From assembly GCF_000262045.1 (NCBI RefSeq), contig NZ_AJVF01000041.1, positions 310,001 through 374,000 of the forward strand: a stretch of DNA of 64,000 nt, given 5' to 3'. Source of the stretch: Bacillus siamensis KCTC 13613. GTDB taxonomy: Bacteria; Bacillota; Bacilli; Bacillales; Bacillaceae. Positions 29,307 through 40,031 of this stretch are shown here, piece by piece. The notes under the pieces are model-generated. The model had not been told where the DNA came from. It was given only the letters and a program-made list of their open reading frames with translations, and did not search any database. The translations under genes were made by a program, and so were the position numbers. Each line of letters starts with the position of its first letter. Position 1 is the first letter of the stretch.

Positions 29307-29340
29307 CGGGGCAGCCTTCATAAGAGGGCTGCTTTTTTTT
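29307..29340 (+). terminator. Terminator after the 39-codon gene
   Basis: Stem gcagcc / ggctgc with extra pairs, followed by eight T's, a few bases after the stop codon. Confidence 0.88.
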
Positions 29341-29433
29341 CGGCGAAACCGTCAAAAGAAAGAAAACGGTTAAGCACCGGCATCTTTGGTCAAACTAGCA
29401 TCAAGAGTTTGATTGAATAAAGAGGTGTTATTG

Positions 29434-29943
29434 GTGAAACGAATTTGCGGTGGGCGTCTTTTATTTATGCTTATCTTATCAGCTGCAGTCCTGATTTGCG
29501 GAGGAAACAGTGCATACGGGGCAGAGGTCGAGCATTACGGGCCGCTTCGGGTGCACGTCCAGCTGGAAAAGGTTTATCTTGACGGTGATGTCGGCATCGA
29601 ACATACGGATGAAACCGTTTTGGCGATGGAAGACTTTTGGGCCGCATACGCCGGCTGGACGCTCGTTGAGCAGAAAAAAGGTTTCGTCCTTTTCCGTAAG
29701 CATGTTGATGATATTTCTCCGCTCAGTAAGGTAAACGGTTATATCGGTGTCACGGACGGAGGGGTGATTTCCACTTTTCACGGCCGTCCCGGATCGCTGT
29801 CGGAGCCGATCCAGTCTTTCTTTCAAATTGATTTAGAGCGGTTGGAAAGCCGATTGCAAAAGCATTTGGAGCATGGTATACCGTACAGGACAAAAGCGGA
29901 GTTTGAGAGCGTGATCGATCATATTAAGACTTACAGCGGCTGA
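29434..29943 (+). CDS. bofC: BofC, forespore regulator of SigK checkpoint
   Basis: A secreted forespore protein that restrains SpoIVB, the protease that triggers pro-SigK processing. 169 residues: a signal peptide (about 1-30, ending SAYG before AEVEH), an N-terminal domain with QLEKVYLDGDVGIEH, and DDISPLSKVNGYIGVTDGGVISTFHG. GTG 29434 is seven bases after AAAGAGGTG and gives the B. subtilis-like MKR start; TTG 29413 is too far upstream. It forms one checkpoint with spoIVFA/FB of this window, although 13 kb away. Confidence 0.93.
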   Translation: MKRICGGRLLFMLILSAAVLICGGNSAYGAEVEHYGPLRVHVQLEKVYLDGDVGIEHTDETVLAMEDFWAAYAGWTLVEQKKGFVLFRKHVDDISPLSKVNGYIGVTDGGVISTFHGRPGSLSEPIQSFFQIDLERLESRLQKHLEHGIPYRTKAEFESVIDHIKTYSG

Positions 29944-29952
29944 CTTTGACGC

Positions 29953-29979
29953 AAGACATGTGACACATGTCTTTTTTTT
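29953..29979 (+). terminator. Terminator of bofC
   Basis: Stem aagacatgt / acatgtctt followed by T's. Confidence 0.9.
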
Positions 29980-29999
29980 CTGAACGGAAGGTGGCAAAG

Positions 30000-30013
30000 C
30001 GAACATACGTTAA
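30000..30013. promoter_or_regulatory. LexA box of ruvAB
   Basis: CGAACATACGTTAA agrees with the Bacillus LexA (DinR) site CGAAC-N4-GTTCG in the left half and in GTT of the right half; the last two bases differ. It lies about 65 bases before ruvA, with a -10-like TACAAT (30045-30050, preceded by TGT) downstream. ruvAB is part of the B. subtilis SOS regulon. Confidence 0.6.
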
Positions 30014-30077
30014 CTTTTCTATAAGACTTTGGCTGTTTTTGTGTTACAATGATAAGCAGTCAAAGAGGTGAATAGGT

Positions 30078-30683
30078 GTGATTGAATTCGTGAAGGGGAC
30101 GATTGATTACGTATCTCCCCAATACATCGTGATTGAAAACGGCGGAATCGGCTATCAGGTCTTCACTCCGAATCCGTTTATTTATAAGGTAAGCAATCAA
30201 GAGACCATTTTTACGTATCATCATATAAAAGAAGACGCCTTTTCTCTGTACGGCTTTTCAACCAGGGAAGAAAAAGCGCTTTTCACAAAGCTGCTGAACG
30301 TCACCGGCATCGGGCCGAAAGGGGCGCTCGCCATTCTCGGTTCCGGTGATCCGGGAGCCGTCATCGAAGCGATTGAACAGGAAGATGAAGCCTTTTTGGT
30401 GAAATTTCCGGGTGTGGGCAAAAAGACGGCGCGGCAGATTATTCTTGATTTAAAAGGCAAACTGGCCGATGTCGTGCCTGAAATGATTGACAACCTGTTC
30501 AATCATGAAGCGCGCATTGAAAAACAAGAGGCTGAAACGGCGCTTGACGAGGCCCTTGAAGCGCTCAGGGTTCTCGGCTACGCCGAAAAAGAAATTAAAA
30601 AAGTGCTTCCTCACTTAAAAGAGGAAACGGCGCTTTCAACAGATCAATATGTGAAAAAAGCATTGCAAAAATTATTAAAGTAA
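30078..30683 (+). CDS. ruvA: Holliday junction branch-migration protein RuvA
   Basis: A tetrameric junction-binding protein that loads RuvB. 201 residues: an OB-fold (1-62), tandem helix-hairpin-helix motifs (about 70-130, [16 protein letters not shown] and [23 protein letters not shown]), and a C-terminal RuvB-contact domain (about 155-201, [13 protein letters not shown]). GTG 30078 follows AGAGGTG. ruvB begins 10 bases after the stop. Confidence 0.97.
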   Translation: MIEFVKGTIDYVSPQYIVIENGGIGYQVFTPNPFIYKVSNQETIFTYHHIKEDAFSLYGFSTREEKALFTKLLNVTGIGPKGALAILGSGDPGAVIEAIEQEDEAFLVKFPGVGKKTARQIILDLKGKLADVVPEMIDNLFNHEARIEKQEAETALDEALEALRVLGYAEKEIKKVLPHLKEETALSTDQYVKKALQKLLK

Positions 30684-30693
30684 GGTGATGTTC

Positions 30694-31698
30694 ATGGATG
30701 AACGGCTCGTTTCAAGTGAAGCAGACAGCCATGAATCAATAATCGAGCAAAGCCTCAGGCCGCAGAATCTCGCCCAGTACATCGGCCAAAAGAAGGTGAA
30801 AGAAAATCTGCGCGTCTTTATCGATGCGGCGAAAATGAGGCAGGAAACGCTTGACCACGTTCTTTTATACGGGCCTCCGGGTCTCGGAAAAACAACGCTT
30901 GCGTCGATCGTGGCCAATGAGATGGGTGTGGAGATGCGGACAACGTCAGGGCCGGCCATTGAAAGGCCGGGAGACTTGGCAGCCATTCTGACGGCGCTCG
31001 AACCCGGTGATGTGCTGTTTATAGACGAAATTCACAGGCTGAACCGTTCAATTGAAGAAGTGCTGTACCCGGCGATGGAGGATTTCTGCCTTGATATCGT
31101 CATTGGTAAAGGCCCGTCCGCCCGCTCCGTCCGTCTTGACCTTCCGCCTTTTACGCTGGTAGGAGCGACGACCAGGGTGGGATTATTGACCGCACCGCTC
31201 AGAGACCGGTTCGGGGTGCTGTCGCGCCTTGAATACTATACGCAGGAAGAGCTGACAGATATCGTGTCACGAACGGCTGAAGTATTTGAAGTGGATATCG
31301 AAGAAGCGCCGGCTCTGGAAATCGCCAGACGGTCAAGGGGAACGCCGCGGGTTGCAAACCGGCTTCTCAGAAGAGTGAGAGATTTTGCCCAGGTGCTCGG
31401 CGACAGCCGCATCACTGAAGAAATCGCTCACGACGCGCTCGAACGTCTTCAAGTCGATGCGCTCGGCCTTGATCATATTGACCATAAGCTGCTGATAGGC
31501 ATGATTGAAAAATTCAGCGGCGGTCCGGTCGGCCTTGATACGATTTCCGCGACAATCGGCGAAGAACCGCATACAATAGAGGATGTGTACGAACCGTATC
31601 TGCTGCAGATCGGATTTCTTCAGAGAACGCCGAGGGGACGGGTCGTGACCCCGGCTGTATATGAGCATTTTCGATTGGAGGCGCCTGCCTGTGACTGA
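30694..31698 (+). CDS. ruvB: Holliday junction helicase RuvB
   Basis: A hexameric AAA+ motor of branch migration. 334 residues with Walker A GPPGLGKT (60-67), Walker B FIDEIHRL, sensor [18 protein letters not shown] (including the arginine region), and a C-terminal winged helix ([10 protein letters not shown]). ATG 30694 follows TAAGGTGATG; upstream in-frame GTG/ATG codons overlap that site. yrzS starts inside its 3' end. Confidence 0.98.
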   Translation: MDERLVSSEADSHESIIEQSLRPQNLAQYIGQKKVKENLRVFIDAAKMRQETLDHVLLYGPPGLGKTTLASIVANEMGVEMRTTSGPAIERPGDLAAILTALEPGDVLFIDEIHRLNRSIEEVLYPAMEDFCLDIVIGKGPSARSVRLDLPPFTLVGATTRVGLLTAPLRDRFGVLSRLEYYTQEELTDIVSRTAEVFEVDIEEAPALEIARRSRGTPRVANRLLRRVRDFAQVLGDSRITEEIAHDALERLQVDALGLDHIDHKLLIGMIEKFSGGPVGLDTISATIGEEPHTIEDVYEPYLLQIGFLQRTPRGRVVTPAVYEHFRLEAPACD

Positions 31699-31891
31699 TT
31701 TTCCGAAGGTTCTCATGGTTCTCGGTGCTGTTTTGCTTATTGCCGGCGCAGTCTGGCACTTTGTCGGACGGCTGCCCGGAGATATTTTCGTTAAAAAGGG
31801 AAATGTCACATTTTTCTTTCCCGTTGTTACTTGTATTGTAATCAGTGTGATACTATCCATCCTGCTCAATTTTTTCGGCAGAATGAAATAA
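31691..31891 (+). CDS. yrzS: Small membrane protein YrzS (DUF2905)
   Basis: 66 residues with two transmembrane helices: about 6-24 ([19 protein letters not shown]) and 40-60. They are separated by [18 protein letters not shown], the DUF2905 signature. GTG 31691 lies eight bases after TTGGAGG, a ribosome site within the end of ruvB, and overlaps ruvB by eight bases. The function is unknown. The place between ruvB and queA is conserved in Bacillus, so co-transcription is likely. Confidence 0.85.
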   Translation: MTDFPKVLMVLGAVLLIAGAVWHFVGRLPGDIFVKKGNVTFFFPVVTCIVISVILSILLNFFGRMK

Positions 31892-31916
31892 CAATAGACA
31901 GAATAAAGGTGAAATG

Positions 31917-32945
31917 ATGAAAGTCGATTTATTTGATTTTGAACTGCCTGAACGCCTCATTGCCCAAGTGCCGCTGAAAGAGCGTGACGCATCGCGGCTG
32001 ATGGTGCTTGACAAACAGACGGGCGGGCTGACAGACAGTTCATTTAAAGAAATTGTCAGCTTTTTTAAAGAAGGGGATTGTCTCGTCTTGAACAATACCC
32101 GTGTGCTCCCTGCCAGATTATTCGGCACAAAAGAAGATACGGGAGCGAAAGTGGAGCTCCTGTTGTTAAAACAGGAAGAGAATGACACATGGGAAACGCT
32201 TGTAAAGCCGGCGAAACGCGTAAAAAAAGGAACGGTCCTGACATTTGGGGACGGCCGGCTGACAGCGGTCTGCACGGAGGAACTTGATCACGGCGGCCGG
32301 AAAATAGAATTCCGGTATGACGGGATTTTTTACGAAGTGCTTGAATCGCTCGGTGAAATGCCGCTTCCTCCTTACATTAAAGAGCAGCTTGATGATAAAG
32401 AACGGTATCAGACCGTCTTTTCAAAAGAAATCGGGTCCGCCGCAGCCCCGACTGCCGGACTTCATTTTACGGAAGAGATTCTGGACGAGCTGAAGCAAAA
32501 GGGTGTGCGGATTGAATTTATCACCCTGCACGTGGGACTCGGCACATTCCGCCCAGTCAGTGCGGATGATGTGGAAGAGCATAACATGCACGCGGAATTT
32601 TATGAAATGACGGAAGAAACCGCCGCCTCTTTAAACGAGGTCAGAAAGTCGGGAGGGCGCATCGTGTCGGTCGGGACGACATCAACGCGCACCCTTGAAA
32701 CCATTGCCGGCGAGCATGACGGCGTATTTACCGCTTCAAGCGGCTGGACGTCGATCTTCATTTATCCGGGATATGAATTTAAAGCGATTGACGGCATGAT
32801 CACCAATTTTCACCTGCCGAAATCTTCGCTTATCATGCTTGTTTCTGCGCTTGCCGGCAGAGAGCATGTTCTTTCCGCCTACCGTCATGCGGTAGAAGAG
32901 GAATATCGTTTCTTCAGCTTTGGCGACGCCATGCTGATTATCTAA
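31917..32945 (+). CDS. queA: S-adenosylmethionine:tRNA ribosyltransferase-isomerase
   Basis: Moves the ribosyl part of S-adenosylmethionine to preQ1 in tRNA, forming epoxyqueuosine. 342 residues with the conserved [45 protein letters not shown] and [10 protein letters not shown] motifs. ATG 31917 is about seven bases after AAAGGT and matches the usual start [14 protein letters not shown] 31914 is closer. tgt, which acts one step earlier on the same tRNAs, follows after 27 bases. Confidence 0.97.
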   Translation: MKVDLFDFELPERLIAQVPLKERDASRLMVLDKQTGGLTDSSFKEIVSFFKEGDCLVLNNTRVLPARLFGTKEDTGAKVELLLLKQEENDTWETLVKPAKRVKKGTVLTFGDGRLTAVCTEELDHGGRKIEFRYDGIFYEVLESLGEMPLPPYIKEQLDDKERYQTVFSKEIGSAAAPTAGLHFTEEILDELKQKGVRIEFITLHVGLGTFRPVSADDVEEHNMHAEFYEMTEETAASLNEVRKSGGRIVSVGTTSTRTLETIAGEHDGVFTASSGWTSIFIYPGYEFKAIDGMITNFHLPKSSLIMLVSALAGREHVLSAYRHAVEEEYRFFSFGDAMLII

Positions 32946-32954
32946 TTTGAATGA

Positions 32955-34118
<1,164 letters not shown>

Positions 34119-34148
34119 ATAAAACCATTTTTGAAAGGAGGGAAACAG

Positions 34149-34409
34149 ATGGGTACTTTAGGCACAATCGTTCCTATTATTTTGATGTTTGCAGTGCTTT
34201 ATTTCCTGCTCATCCGTCCGCAGCAAAAGCAGCAGAAGGCCGTACGCCAGATGCAGGAAGAGCTGAAAAAAGGAGATTCAGTGGTGACAATCGGAGGATT
34301 GCACGGCACTGTTGAATCAATTGATGAAAGCAAGGTCGTCATTAAAACAGGTGATAACACCCGTTTAACATTTGACCGCCGCGCAATCAGAGAAGCTTCT
34401 GCTGAATAA
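34149..34409 (+). CDS. yajC: Preprotein translocase subunit YajC
   Basis: A small partner of SecDF. 86 residues: one N-terminal transmembrane helix (about 4-22, TIVPIILMFAVLYFLLIRP) followed by the cytoplasmic QQKQQKAVRQMQEELKKGDSVVTIGGLHG motif. ATG 34149 follows AAAGGAGGG; the upstream frame (34131) has no site of its own. A strong terminator follows. Confidence 0.96.
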   Translation: MGTLGTIVPIILMFAVLYFLLIRPQQKQQKAVRQMQEELKKGDSVVTIGGLHGTVESIDESKVVIKTGDNTRLTFDRRAIREASAE

Positions 34410-34430
34410 CAGCGAAGCTCATACATACTA

Positions 34431-34460
34431 AAAAAGAGCGGATTCTCCGCTCTTTTTTTA
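34431..34460. terminator. Bidirectional terminator between yajC and yrzE
   Basis: Stem agagcgga / tccgctct with A's on the left and T's on the right, serving both convergent genes. Confidence 0.92.
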
Positions 34461-34847
34461 TTACGCTGATCTGCTTCCCTTCAAATTCACTCCGAAAATC
34501 CCGCCCAGCATACTGACTCCCAAAAAGCCGAGATGAAACAAAAGCTGACCGGATGTAAATGATTTTCCGAACCCTAAATATTGAAAAAGCAAGATGATTA
34601 ATGAGAAACAAACGGCGGTTAACGCTCCGATCATCCAGCCTTTTTCTTTTGCTTTGCCGCCGGAAATAAAACCGCCGGCAAATAAAGAAAGAAAAGAAAG
34701 CGCGGTGACCAGCCAGCTGAAAGATGACTCTTCCATTGACGTAACCGTCAGCAGCAGTGAAATCGCCAGACTCGTAAGAAGCATCACTGCAAAGATAGCC
34801 ACTAAGCCGTACAAGACGCCTTTACCCACTTGTTTCGTTTCTTCCAT
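34461..34847 (-). CDS. yrzE: Four-helix membrane protein YrzE (TIGR04086 type)
   Basis: 128 residues with four hydrophobic segments (about 11-31, 43-60, 72-91 and 98-120) and the GGFISGGKAKEKGWMIGA stretch seen in TIGR04086 membrane proteins. ATG 34845-34847 lies seven bases after GAGAGGAG on the minus strand; the longer frame upstream has no ribosome site. Function unknown. It faces yajC and is divergent from yrbG. Confidence 0.82.
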   Translation of the reverse strand: MEETKQVGKGVLYGLVAIFAVMLLTSLAISLLLTVTSMEESSFSWLVTALSFLSLFAGGFISGGKAKEKGWMIGALTAVCFSLIILLFQYLGFGKSFTSGQLLFHLGFLGVSMLGGIFGVNLKGSRSA

Positions 34848-35013
34848 TTTGATCTCCTCTCCGCCCTGCGGCCTGACATATGACAAGCCGGAGCCCGTCT
34901 TTTTCTAAATGTATTCTCTGAATGTTCGGATTAGACGTAAAAGCATCATGTTCAGTTCATTTCTTACATAAAACAGAGCGGATCGCAAATGCTATGACCG
35001 TTGGAGGTGCGAT

Positions 35014-35670
35014 ATGGGAGATATTTTCATTATTACGTTTCGTACGATAGTGCTTTATTTTATCATTCTTGTGATTTTCAGACTGATGGGAAAACGGGAA
35101 ATCGGAGAACTGAGCATTTTAGACCTTGTCGTTTCCATTATGATTGCCGAGATTGCCGTATTGGCAATTGAAAATGTAGAAGATAAGCTTTTGCATACCA
35201 TTGTGCCGATTGTCATTTTAATGATTATTCAAGTAAGCCTTGCTTTTGTCTCGCTCAAAAGCCAAAAAATACGGCAGCTGCTTGACGGAAAACCCACCAT
35301 TATTATAAAACAGGGGAAAATTGACGAACGGGCGATGAGATCGCAACGCTACAATTTTGACGATCTTCTTATGCAGCTGAGGGAAAATAACGTCGAAAGG
35401 ATTTCTGACGTATCATATGCCATTCTGGAGTCTTCGGGCAAACTGTCAATCGTCAAAAAGAAAAACAATAAGGAGAAGCAGATGGAAACATCGCTTATCG
35501 TTGACGGGGTCATTCAGAACGAGCATCTGGACAGAATCGGGAAAGATAAACACTGGCTGGAAAAAAACTTAGCGAAAAGAGGATATCAGGATCTTTCGGA
35601 AATATCATTCTGCACGTTTACGGACGGCGCTTTTTTTATTGATCTTAAAGATGAAAAAGGAGAGCCTTAA
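35014..35670 (+). CDS. yrbG: DUF421 membrane protein YrbG (YetF-like)
   Basis: 218 residues: three N-terminal membrane helices (about 5-80, with [21 protein letters not shown], a DUF421 mark) and a soluble C-terminal domain with [34 protein letters not shown]. Relatives YetF and YdfS/R are spore-associated in Bacillus; this one has no firm role. ATG 35014 follows TTGGAGGTG. It converges on spoVB with a six-base gap and no visible terminator, so the transcripts may overlap. Confidence 0.88.
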   Translation: MGDIFIITFRTIVLYFIILVIFRLMGKREIGELSILDLVVSIMIAEIAVLAIENVEDKLLHTIVPIVILMIIQVSLAFVSLKSQKIRQLLDGKPTIIIKQGKIDERAMRSQRYNFDDLLMQLRENNVERISDVSYAILESSGKLSIVKKKNNKEKQMETSLIVDGVIQNEHLDRIGKDKHWLEKNLAKRGYQDLSEISFCTFTDGAFFIDLKDEKGEP

Positions 35671-35676
35671 CCGGTT

Positions 35677-37233
35677 TCACCGCGTCACAAACCGTCCGAT
35701 GACCGGAATCCGGATCAGCTCCTCCCTTTTAATCAGCCTGAATAACAGCAGAAGCACAATATATAGTATGACGGTCATGGCAATCCAGCCTGTAAGATTA
35801 ACGGCCTCTGACCCTGAAAAATGAACGGCGCGCTTTATGAATCGGCTCACATAACCGCAGATGAATATGACTGCAAAACAGAGCGCGTATTCTTTTATTT
35901 TAATGCTGATCGGAAGCACTTTGCTTACAGTGGCCGCATGGAGAAGGGTGACGAGCACCATTCCTGTCACAATCGCCAATGCGGCGCCCATAATGCCCAG
36001 AGAAGGCCTGGTCGCCAGCACAAAAATAAGGCCTGTTTTAACAGCGGCGCCGATAAAACTGTTCATCATGGCGGCTCCGGCTAAATTGAGCGCCTGCAGC
36101 ACCGCTTGAAGGGGCCCCTGAAAATAATAGAGCAGAAAAAACGGCGCCATGACTTTAATAAAAACGGCCGCATTAGTCGATCCGTACATGACGGACATCA
36201 GCTCATCAGCGAAAGAGAATAAAATAACCACCGAAATACCCCCGCTTAAAAGACAGAGCCTCATCGCCTGTTCCAGACGGTATTCGACAACCTGCAGCTT
36301 TTTTTGCTCCATTCCTTCACTGATCGCAGGAACAAGGGCCGTTGACAGAGAATAGGTTATAAAGCTGGGCAGCGTCAAAACCGTCATGGCAAATCCGGTC
36401 AGCTCCCCGTACTGGCTGGTGGCAGCAGCGGTGGCGACTCCTGCAATTGCAAGGCTCTGCGCGACGACAATAGGCTCAAAAAACCAAGACAAGTTTCCGA
36501 TGAATCGGCTTCCGGTTGTCGGGAGCGATACGCTCATCAGCTGACGGAAGGTCTCTTTTCCATTTGCAATCGATTTGAAAAATTGTTTTCTGATTCTGAT
36601 TGTTTTTTTAGCTTTGAAACAAATGAATAAATAAATAAGAGAGGCGAGCTCTCCGATGACAGACGAAATCATGGCTCCGGCTGCGGCATATTCAATCCCG
36701 TACGGCAGAAACACTGTCGTGCAGACCGCTACAAGTGAAATCCGCACAATCTGCTCAAGCACTTGGGAAAATGCCAGCGGGTTCATATTCTGCCTGCCCT
36801 GAAAATAACCGCGCAGCACGCTGGAGATTGCGATAATAGGCACGACGGGCGTAATCGCCAGAAGCGGGTAAACCGTGCGTTGATCAGTCAGCATCGTTTC
36901 CGCCATAATCGGCGCAAAGCATAAAAACAGCGGCGTGAAGATGAGACTTAATATCCCGGTGATGGTAAGCGACATCACTAAAATGTGTTTCATTTTCTGC
37001 CGGTCCCCCCGGGCGCTTGCTTCAGCGACAAGCTTGCTGATGGCAACAGGGAGGCCGAATTGGGTCAAAGTGGTGGCCAAGAAAAATGTCGGGGCAGCCA
37101 TCATGTACAATCCGACCCCTTCTTCACCGATAAACCGGGCGATGACCACCCGATTGACAAAGCCGAGCATTCTTGTAATCATCCCGGCTGCGATGAGAAT
37201 AAGAGTGCCCCTTAAAAAAGTCTGTTTTGCCAT
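35677..37233 (-). CDS. spoVB: Spore cortex synthesis flippase SpoVB
   Basis: A MOP/MATE-superfamily polysaccharide exporter with about 14 transmembrane helices, needed for spore cortex and thought to move lipid-linked peptidoglycan precursors. The 518-residue length equals B. subtilis. It begins MAKQTFLRGTLILIAAGMITR, and early segments such as RFIGEEGVGLYMMAAP are typical. ATG at 37231-37233. It is expected to be SigE-controlled, but I could not place a convincing promoter. Confidence 0.94.
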   Translation of the reverse strand: MAKQTFLRGTLILIAAGMITRMLGFVNRVVIARFIGEEGVGLYMMAAPTFFLATTLTQFGLPVAISKLVAEASARGDRQKMKHILVMSLTITGILSLIFTPLFLCFAPIMAETMLTDQRTVYPLLAITPVVPIIAISSVLRGYFQGRQNMNPLAFSQVLEQIVRISLVAVCTTVFLPYGIEYAAAGAMISSVIGELASLIYLFICFKAKKTIRIRKQFFKSIANGKETFRQLMSVSLPTTGSRFIGNLSWFFEPIVVAQSLAIAGVATAAATSQYGELTGFAMTVLTLPSFITYSLSTALVPAISEGMEQKKLQVVEYRLEQAMRLCLLSGGISVVILFSFADELMSVMYGSTNAAVFIKVMAPFFLLYYFQGPLQAVLQALNLAGAAMMNSFIGAAVKTGLIFVLATRPSLGIMGAALAIVTGMVLVTLLHAATVSKVLPISIKIKEYALCFAVIFICGYVSRFIKRAVHFSGSEAVNLTGWIAMTVILYIVLLLLFRLIKREELIRIPVIGRFVTR

Positions 37234-37346
37234 TTTATAACCCCTGCCTTCTCAAACTACCTGGAATCATATACAATAAAGATATGCGCCGATGTCGTCC
37301 GAGCATGACAAGTCTTCGAGAAAAAGGGAAAAAGGAGCGAGCGCCT

Positions 37347-37643
37347 ATGGAGAAGCATCCCGCCGAAATGTATAAGGATCATTTGCGGCCTTTTTTGTAC
37401 AGTAAACTTGAAGAGTTCAAAATTCTTGGATACGATGATGTTGAACACGAGAGTTTATGGTCATACCTAATACATAAAAAGTGGAAACAGAAAAAGGAAA
37501 TGCCGCTGTATGAATTGGCCGGCGATATTTTATCAGTTAAAATTGGCGATTTTATGAACTATGCAACCGTTGAAGCTTTTAAGTCGTCTAATTGGCTGGA
37601 AAGCGATGAAGGTCAGGAAGCTTTGGATGAACTGCTGAGATAA
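37347..37643 (+). CDS. comN: Post-transcriptional competence regulator ComN (YrzD)
   Basis: 98 residues, mostly helical and acidic (FLYSKLEEFKILGYDDVE, ELAGDILSVKIGDFMNYATVEAF). In B. subtilis ComN acts on comE mRNA and associates with DivIVA and the division site. ATG 37347 follows AAAAGGAG. A longer upstream reading lacks a ribosome site and runs through the spoVB promoter region. A -10-like TACAAT (37272-37277) lies before it. Confidence 0.88.
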   Translation: MEKHPAEMYKDHLRPFLYSKLEEFKILGYDDVEHESLWSYLIHKKWKQKKEMPLYELAGDILSVKIGDFMNYATVEAFKSSNWLESDEGQEALDELLR

Positions 37644-37679
37644 TGATTTGACGGCATAGGTTTAAGGAGGAAATACATA

Positions 37680-39899
37680 ATGAAAAAAGGACGCTTGATT
37701 GCGTTTTTCCTGATCGTATTATTAATCGGCACAGGGCTGGGGTATTTTACAAAACCGGCTGCCAATAATATTACGTTAGGATTGGATTTACGCGGCGGGT
37801 TTGAAGTACTGTACGACGTGCAGCCCGTCAAAAAAGGCGATAAAATCACAAAAGACGTGCTCGTCAGCACGGTGCAGGCGCTGAACCGCCGGGCTAACGT
37901 TCTCGGCGTAAGCGAACCGAACATTCAGATTGAAGGGAACAACCGCATCCGCGTACAGCTGGCGGGCGTCACGAATCAGAACAGGGCGCGCGAAATTCTC
38001 TCAACGGAAGCGCAGCTCTCATTCAGGGACACGAATGATAAAGAGCTTTTAAACGGCTCTGACCTCGTGGAAAACGGCGCGAAGCAAACTTTTGATCCGA
38101 CAACGAACGAACCGATTGTCAGCGTGAAACTGAAGGATGCGGACAAGTTCGGAGAAGTGACGAAAAGGGTCAAGAAAATGGCGCCTAATAATCAGCTCGT
38201 CATCTGGCTCGATTATCAAAAAGGCGATTCATTTAAAAAAGAAGTCGGCAAAAAACATCCGAAATATGTATCCGCTCCGAATGTGAGTCAGGAATTAAAT
38301 ACAAAGGATGTCACGATTGAAGGCCAGTTCACCGTTCAAAAAGCAAAGGACTTGGCCAATATTTTAAACGCGGGCGCACTGCCTGTGAAACTGACCGAAA
38401 AATACTCTACTTCAGTAGGGGCGCAATTCGGACAGCAGGCTTTACATGATACGGTCGAGGCCGGCATCATCGGGATTGCAATTGTTTTCTTATTTATGCT
38501 GCTTTATTACAGACTGCCGGGACTAATAGCGGTCATTACGCTTTCTGTATACGTGTATATTACGCTGCAAGTGTTTGACTGGATGCAGGCTGTGCTGACT
38601 TTGCCGGGTATCGCGGCGCTCATTTTGGGTGTCGGGATGGCGGTTGACGCCAACATTATCACCTATGAACGGATAAAAGAAGAGCTGAAACTCGGCAAAT
38701 CCGTCCGCTCGGCTTTCCGTTCAGGGAACAGACGGTCATTTGCGACGATTTTCGATGCGAATATCACAACGATCATCGCAGCGGTCGTGCTCTTTATTTT
38801 CGGGACAAGCTCTGTAAAAGGGTTTGCGACGATGCTGATCTTGTCAATACTGACAAGCTTTATTACAGCTGTCTTCCTTTCAAGATTCCTGCTCGCCCTT
38901 CTTGTGGAAAGCAGATGGCTTGACCGGAAAAAAGGCTGGTTCGGCGTCAAGAAAAAACACATTATGGATATTCAGAAGACCGACGAAAATACTGAACCGC
39001 ATACGGCATTCCAGAAATGGGATTTCACGAGCAAACGAAAATACTTCTTTATTTTCTCAAGCGTTGTAACCGTTGCGGGAATTATCATCTTGCTGATCTT
39101 TAAGCTCAACCTGGGAATCGATTTTGCAAGCGGCGCGCGGATTGACGTGCAGAGCAATCATGCCTTGACGGCACAGCAGGTTGAAAAAGACTTTGACTCT
39201 CTCGGCATGGATCCGGAAAACATCGTGCTCTCGGGTAAAGAGAACCATGTTGCCGCAGCCCGGTTTGTCGGAGAGCCATCTAAAGAAAAGATCGCTGAAA
39301 TCAAAACGTACTTTAAGGATAAATACGGAGCTGAACCGAATGTCAGCACGGTATCGCCGACAGTCGGAAAAGAGCTGGCCCGTAATGCCTTATATGCCGT
39401 GGCAATTGCATCAATCGGCATCATTATTTACGTATCAATACGTTTTGAGTATAGAATGGCTGTCGCCGCAATTGTATCCCTGCTGTATGACGCTTTCTTT
39501 ATCATCGCGTTTTTCAGCATTACAAGGCTGGAGGTCGACGTCACCTTTATCGCCGCTATTCTCACCATAATCGGTTACTCGATAAATGATACGATCGTTA
39601 CATTTGACCGGATACGCGAGCAGATGAAAAAACGCAAGCCGAAGTCATTTGCCGATCTGGAACACATCGTGAATCTGAGTTTGCAGCAAACCTTTACACG
39701 CTCGATTAATACGGTCTTGACCGTTGTGATTGTAGTCGTCGTGCTGCTTATTTTAGGCTCATCGTCAATTACGAACTTCTCAGTCGCCTTATTGGTCGGT
39801 TTATTGACGGGTGTTTATTCTTCTCTTTACATCGCTTCACAGCTGTGGCTTGTATGGAAAGGAAAAGAATTTAAAGGGAAAAAATCAATCGAAGAGTAA
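37680..39899 (+). CDS. secDF: Protein translocation factor SecDF
   Basis: A natural fusion of SecD and SecF that uses the proton gradient to help late steps of Sec export. 739 residues, with 12 predicted helices in two six-helix halves. The SecD half starts MKKGRLIAFFLIVLLIGTG and has LGLDLRGGFEVLYD and GVGMAVDANIITYERIKEE. The SecF half starts near residue 440 (KWDFTSKRKYFFIFSSVV) and has IGYSINDTIVTFDRIRE. ATG 37680 follows AAGGAGG. Confidence 0.97.
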   Translation: MKKGRLIAFFLIVLLIGTGLGYFTKPAANNITLGLDLRGGFEVLYDVQPVKKGDKITKDVLVSTVQALNRRANVLGVSEPNIQIEGNNRIRVQLAGVTNQNRAREILSTEAQLSFRDTNDKELLNGSDLVENGAKQTFDPTTNEPIVSVKLKDADKFGEVTKRVKKMAPNNQLVIWLDYQKGDSFKKEVGKKHPKYVSAPNVSQELNTKDVTIEGQFTVQKAKDLANILNAGALPVKLTEKYSTSVGAQFGQQALHDTVEAGIIGIAIVFLFMLLYYRLPGLIAVITLSVYVYITLQVFDWMQAVLTLPGIAALILGVGMAVDANIITYERIKEELKLGKSVRSAFRSGNRRSFATIFDANITTIIAAVVLFIFGTSSVKGFATMLILSILTSFITAVFLSRFLLALLVESRWLDRKKGWFGVKKKHIMDIQKTDENTEPHTAFQKWDFTSKRKYFFIFSSVVTVAGIIILLIFKLNLGIDFASGARIDVQSNHALTAQQVEKDFDSLGMDPENIVLSGKENHVAAARFVGEPSKEKIAEIKTYFKDKYGAEPNVSTVSPTVGKELARNALYAVAIASIGIIIYVSIRFEYRMAVAAIVSLLYDAFFIIAFFSITRLEVDVTFIAAILTIIGYSINDTIVTFDRIREQMKKRKPKSFADLEHIVNLSLQQTFTRSINTVLTVVIVVVVLLILGSSSITNFSVALLVGLLTGVYSSLYIASQLWLVWKGKEFKGKKSIEE

Positions 39900-39906
39900 A
39901 ATGGGG

Positions 39907-39942
39907 AACAGGCTGTCTTGCAGAAGGCAGCCTGTTTTTTTA
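39907..39942 (+). terminator. Terminator of secDF
   Basis: Stem aacaggctg / cagcctgtt followed by eight T's. Confidence 0.93.
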
Positions 39943-39949
39943 GGCTGCG

Positions 39950-39978
39950 TTGAACTTAAAACCTGCATTTGCTATAAT
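39950..39978 (+). promoter_or_regulatory. SigA promoter of yrvC-yrvD
   Basis: TTGAAC (39950-39955), 17 bases, then TATAAT (39973-39978). Confidence 0.8.
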
Positions 39979-40031
39979 GACATACGCTTACATAATCAAT
40001 CATCATTGTAAAAACATGTAGGAGGGTTCTT

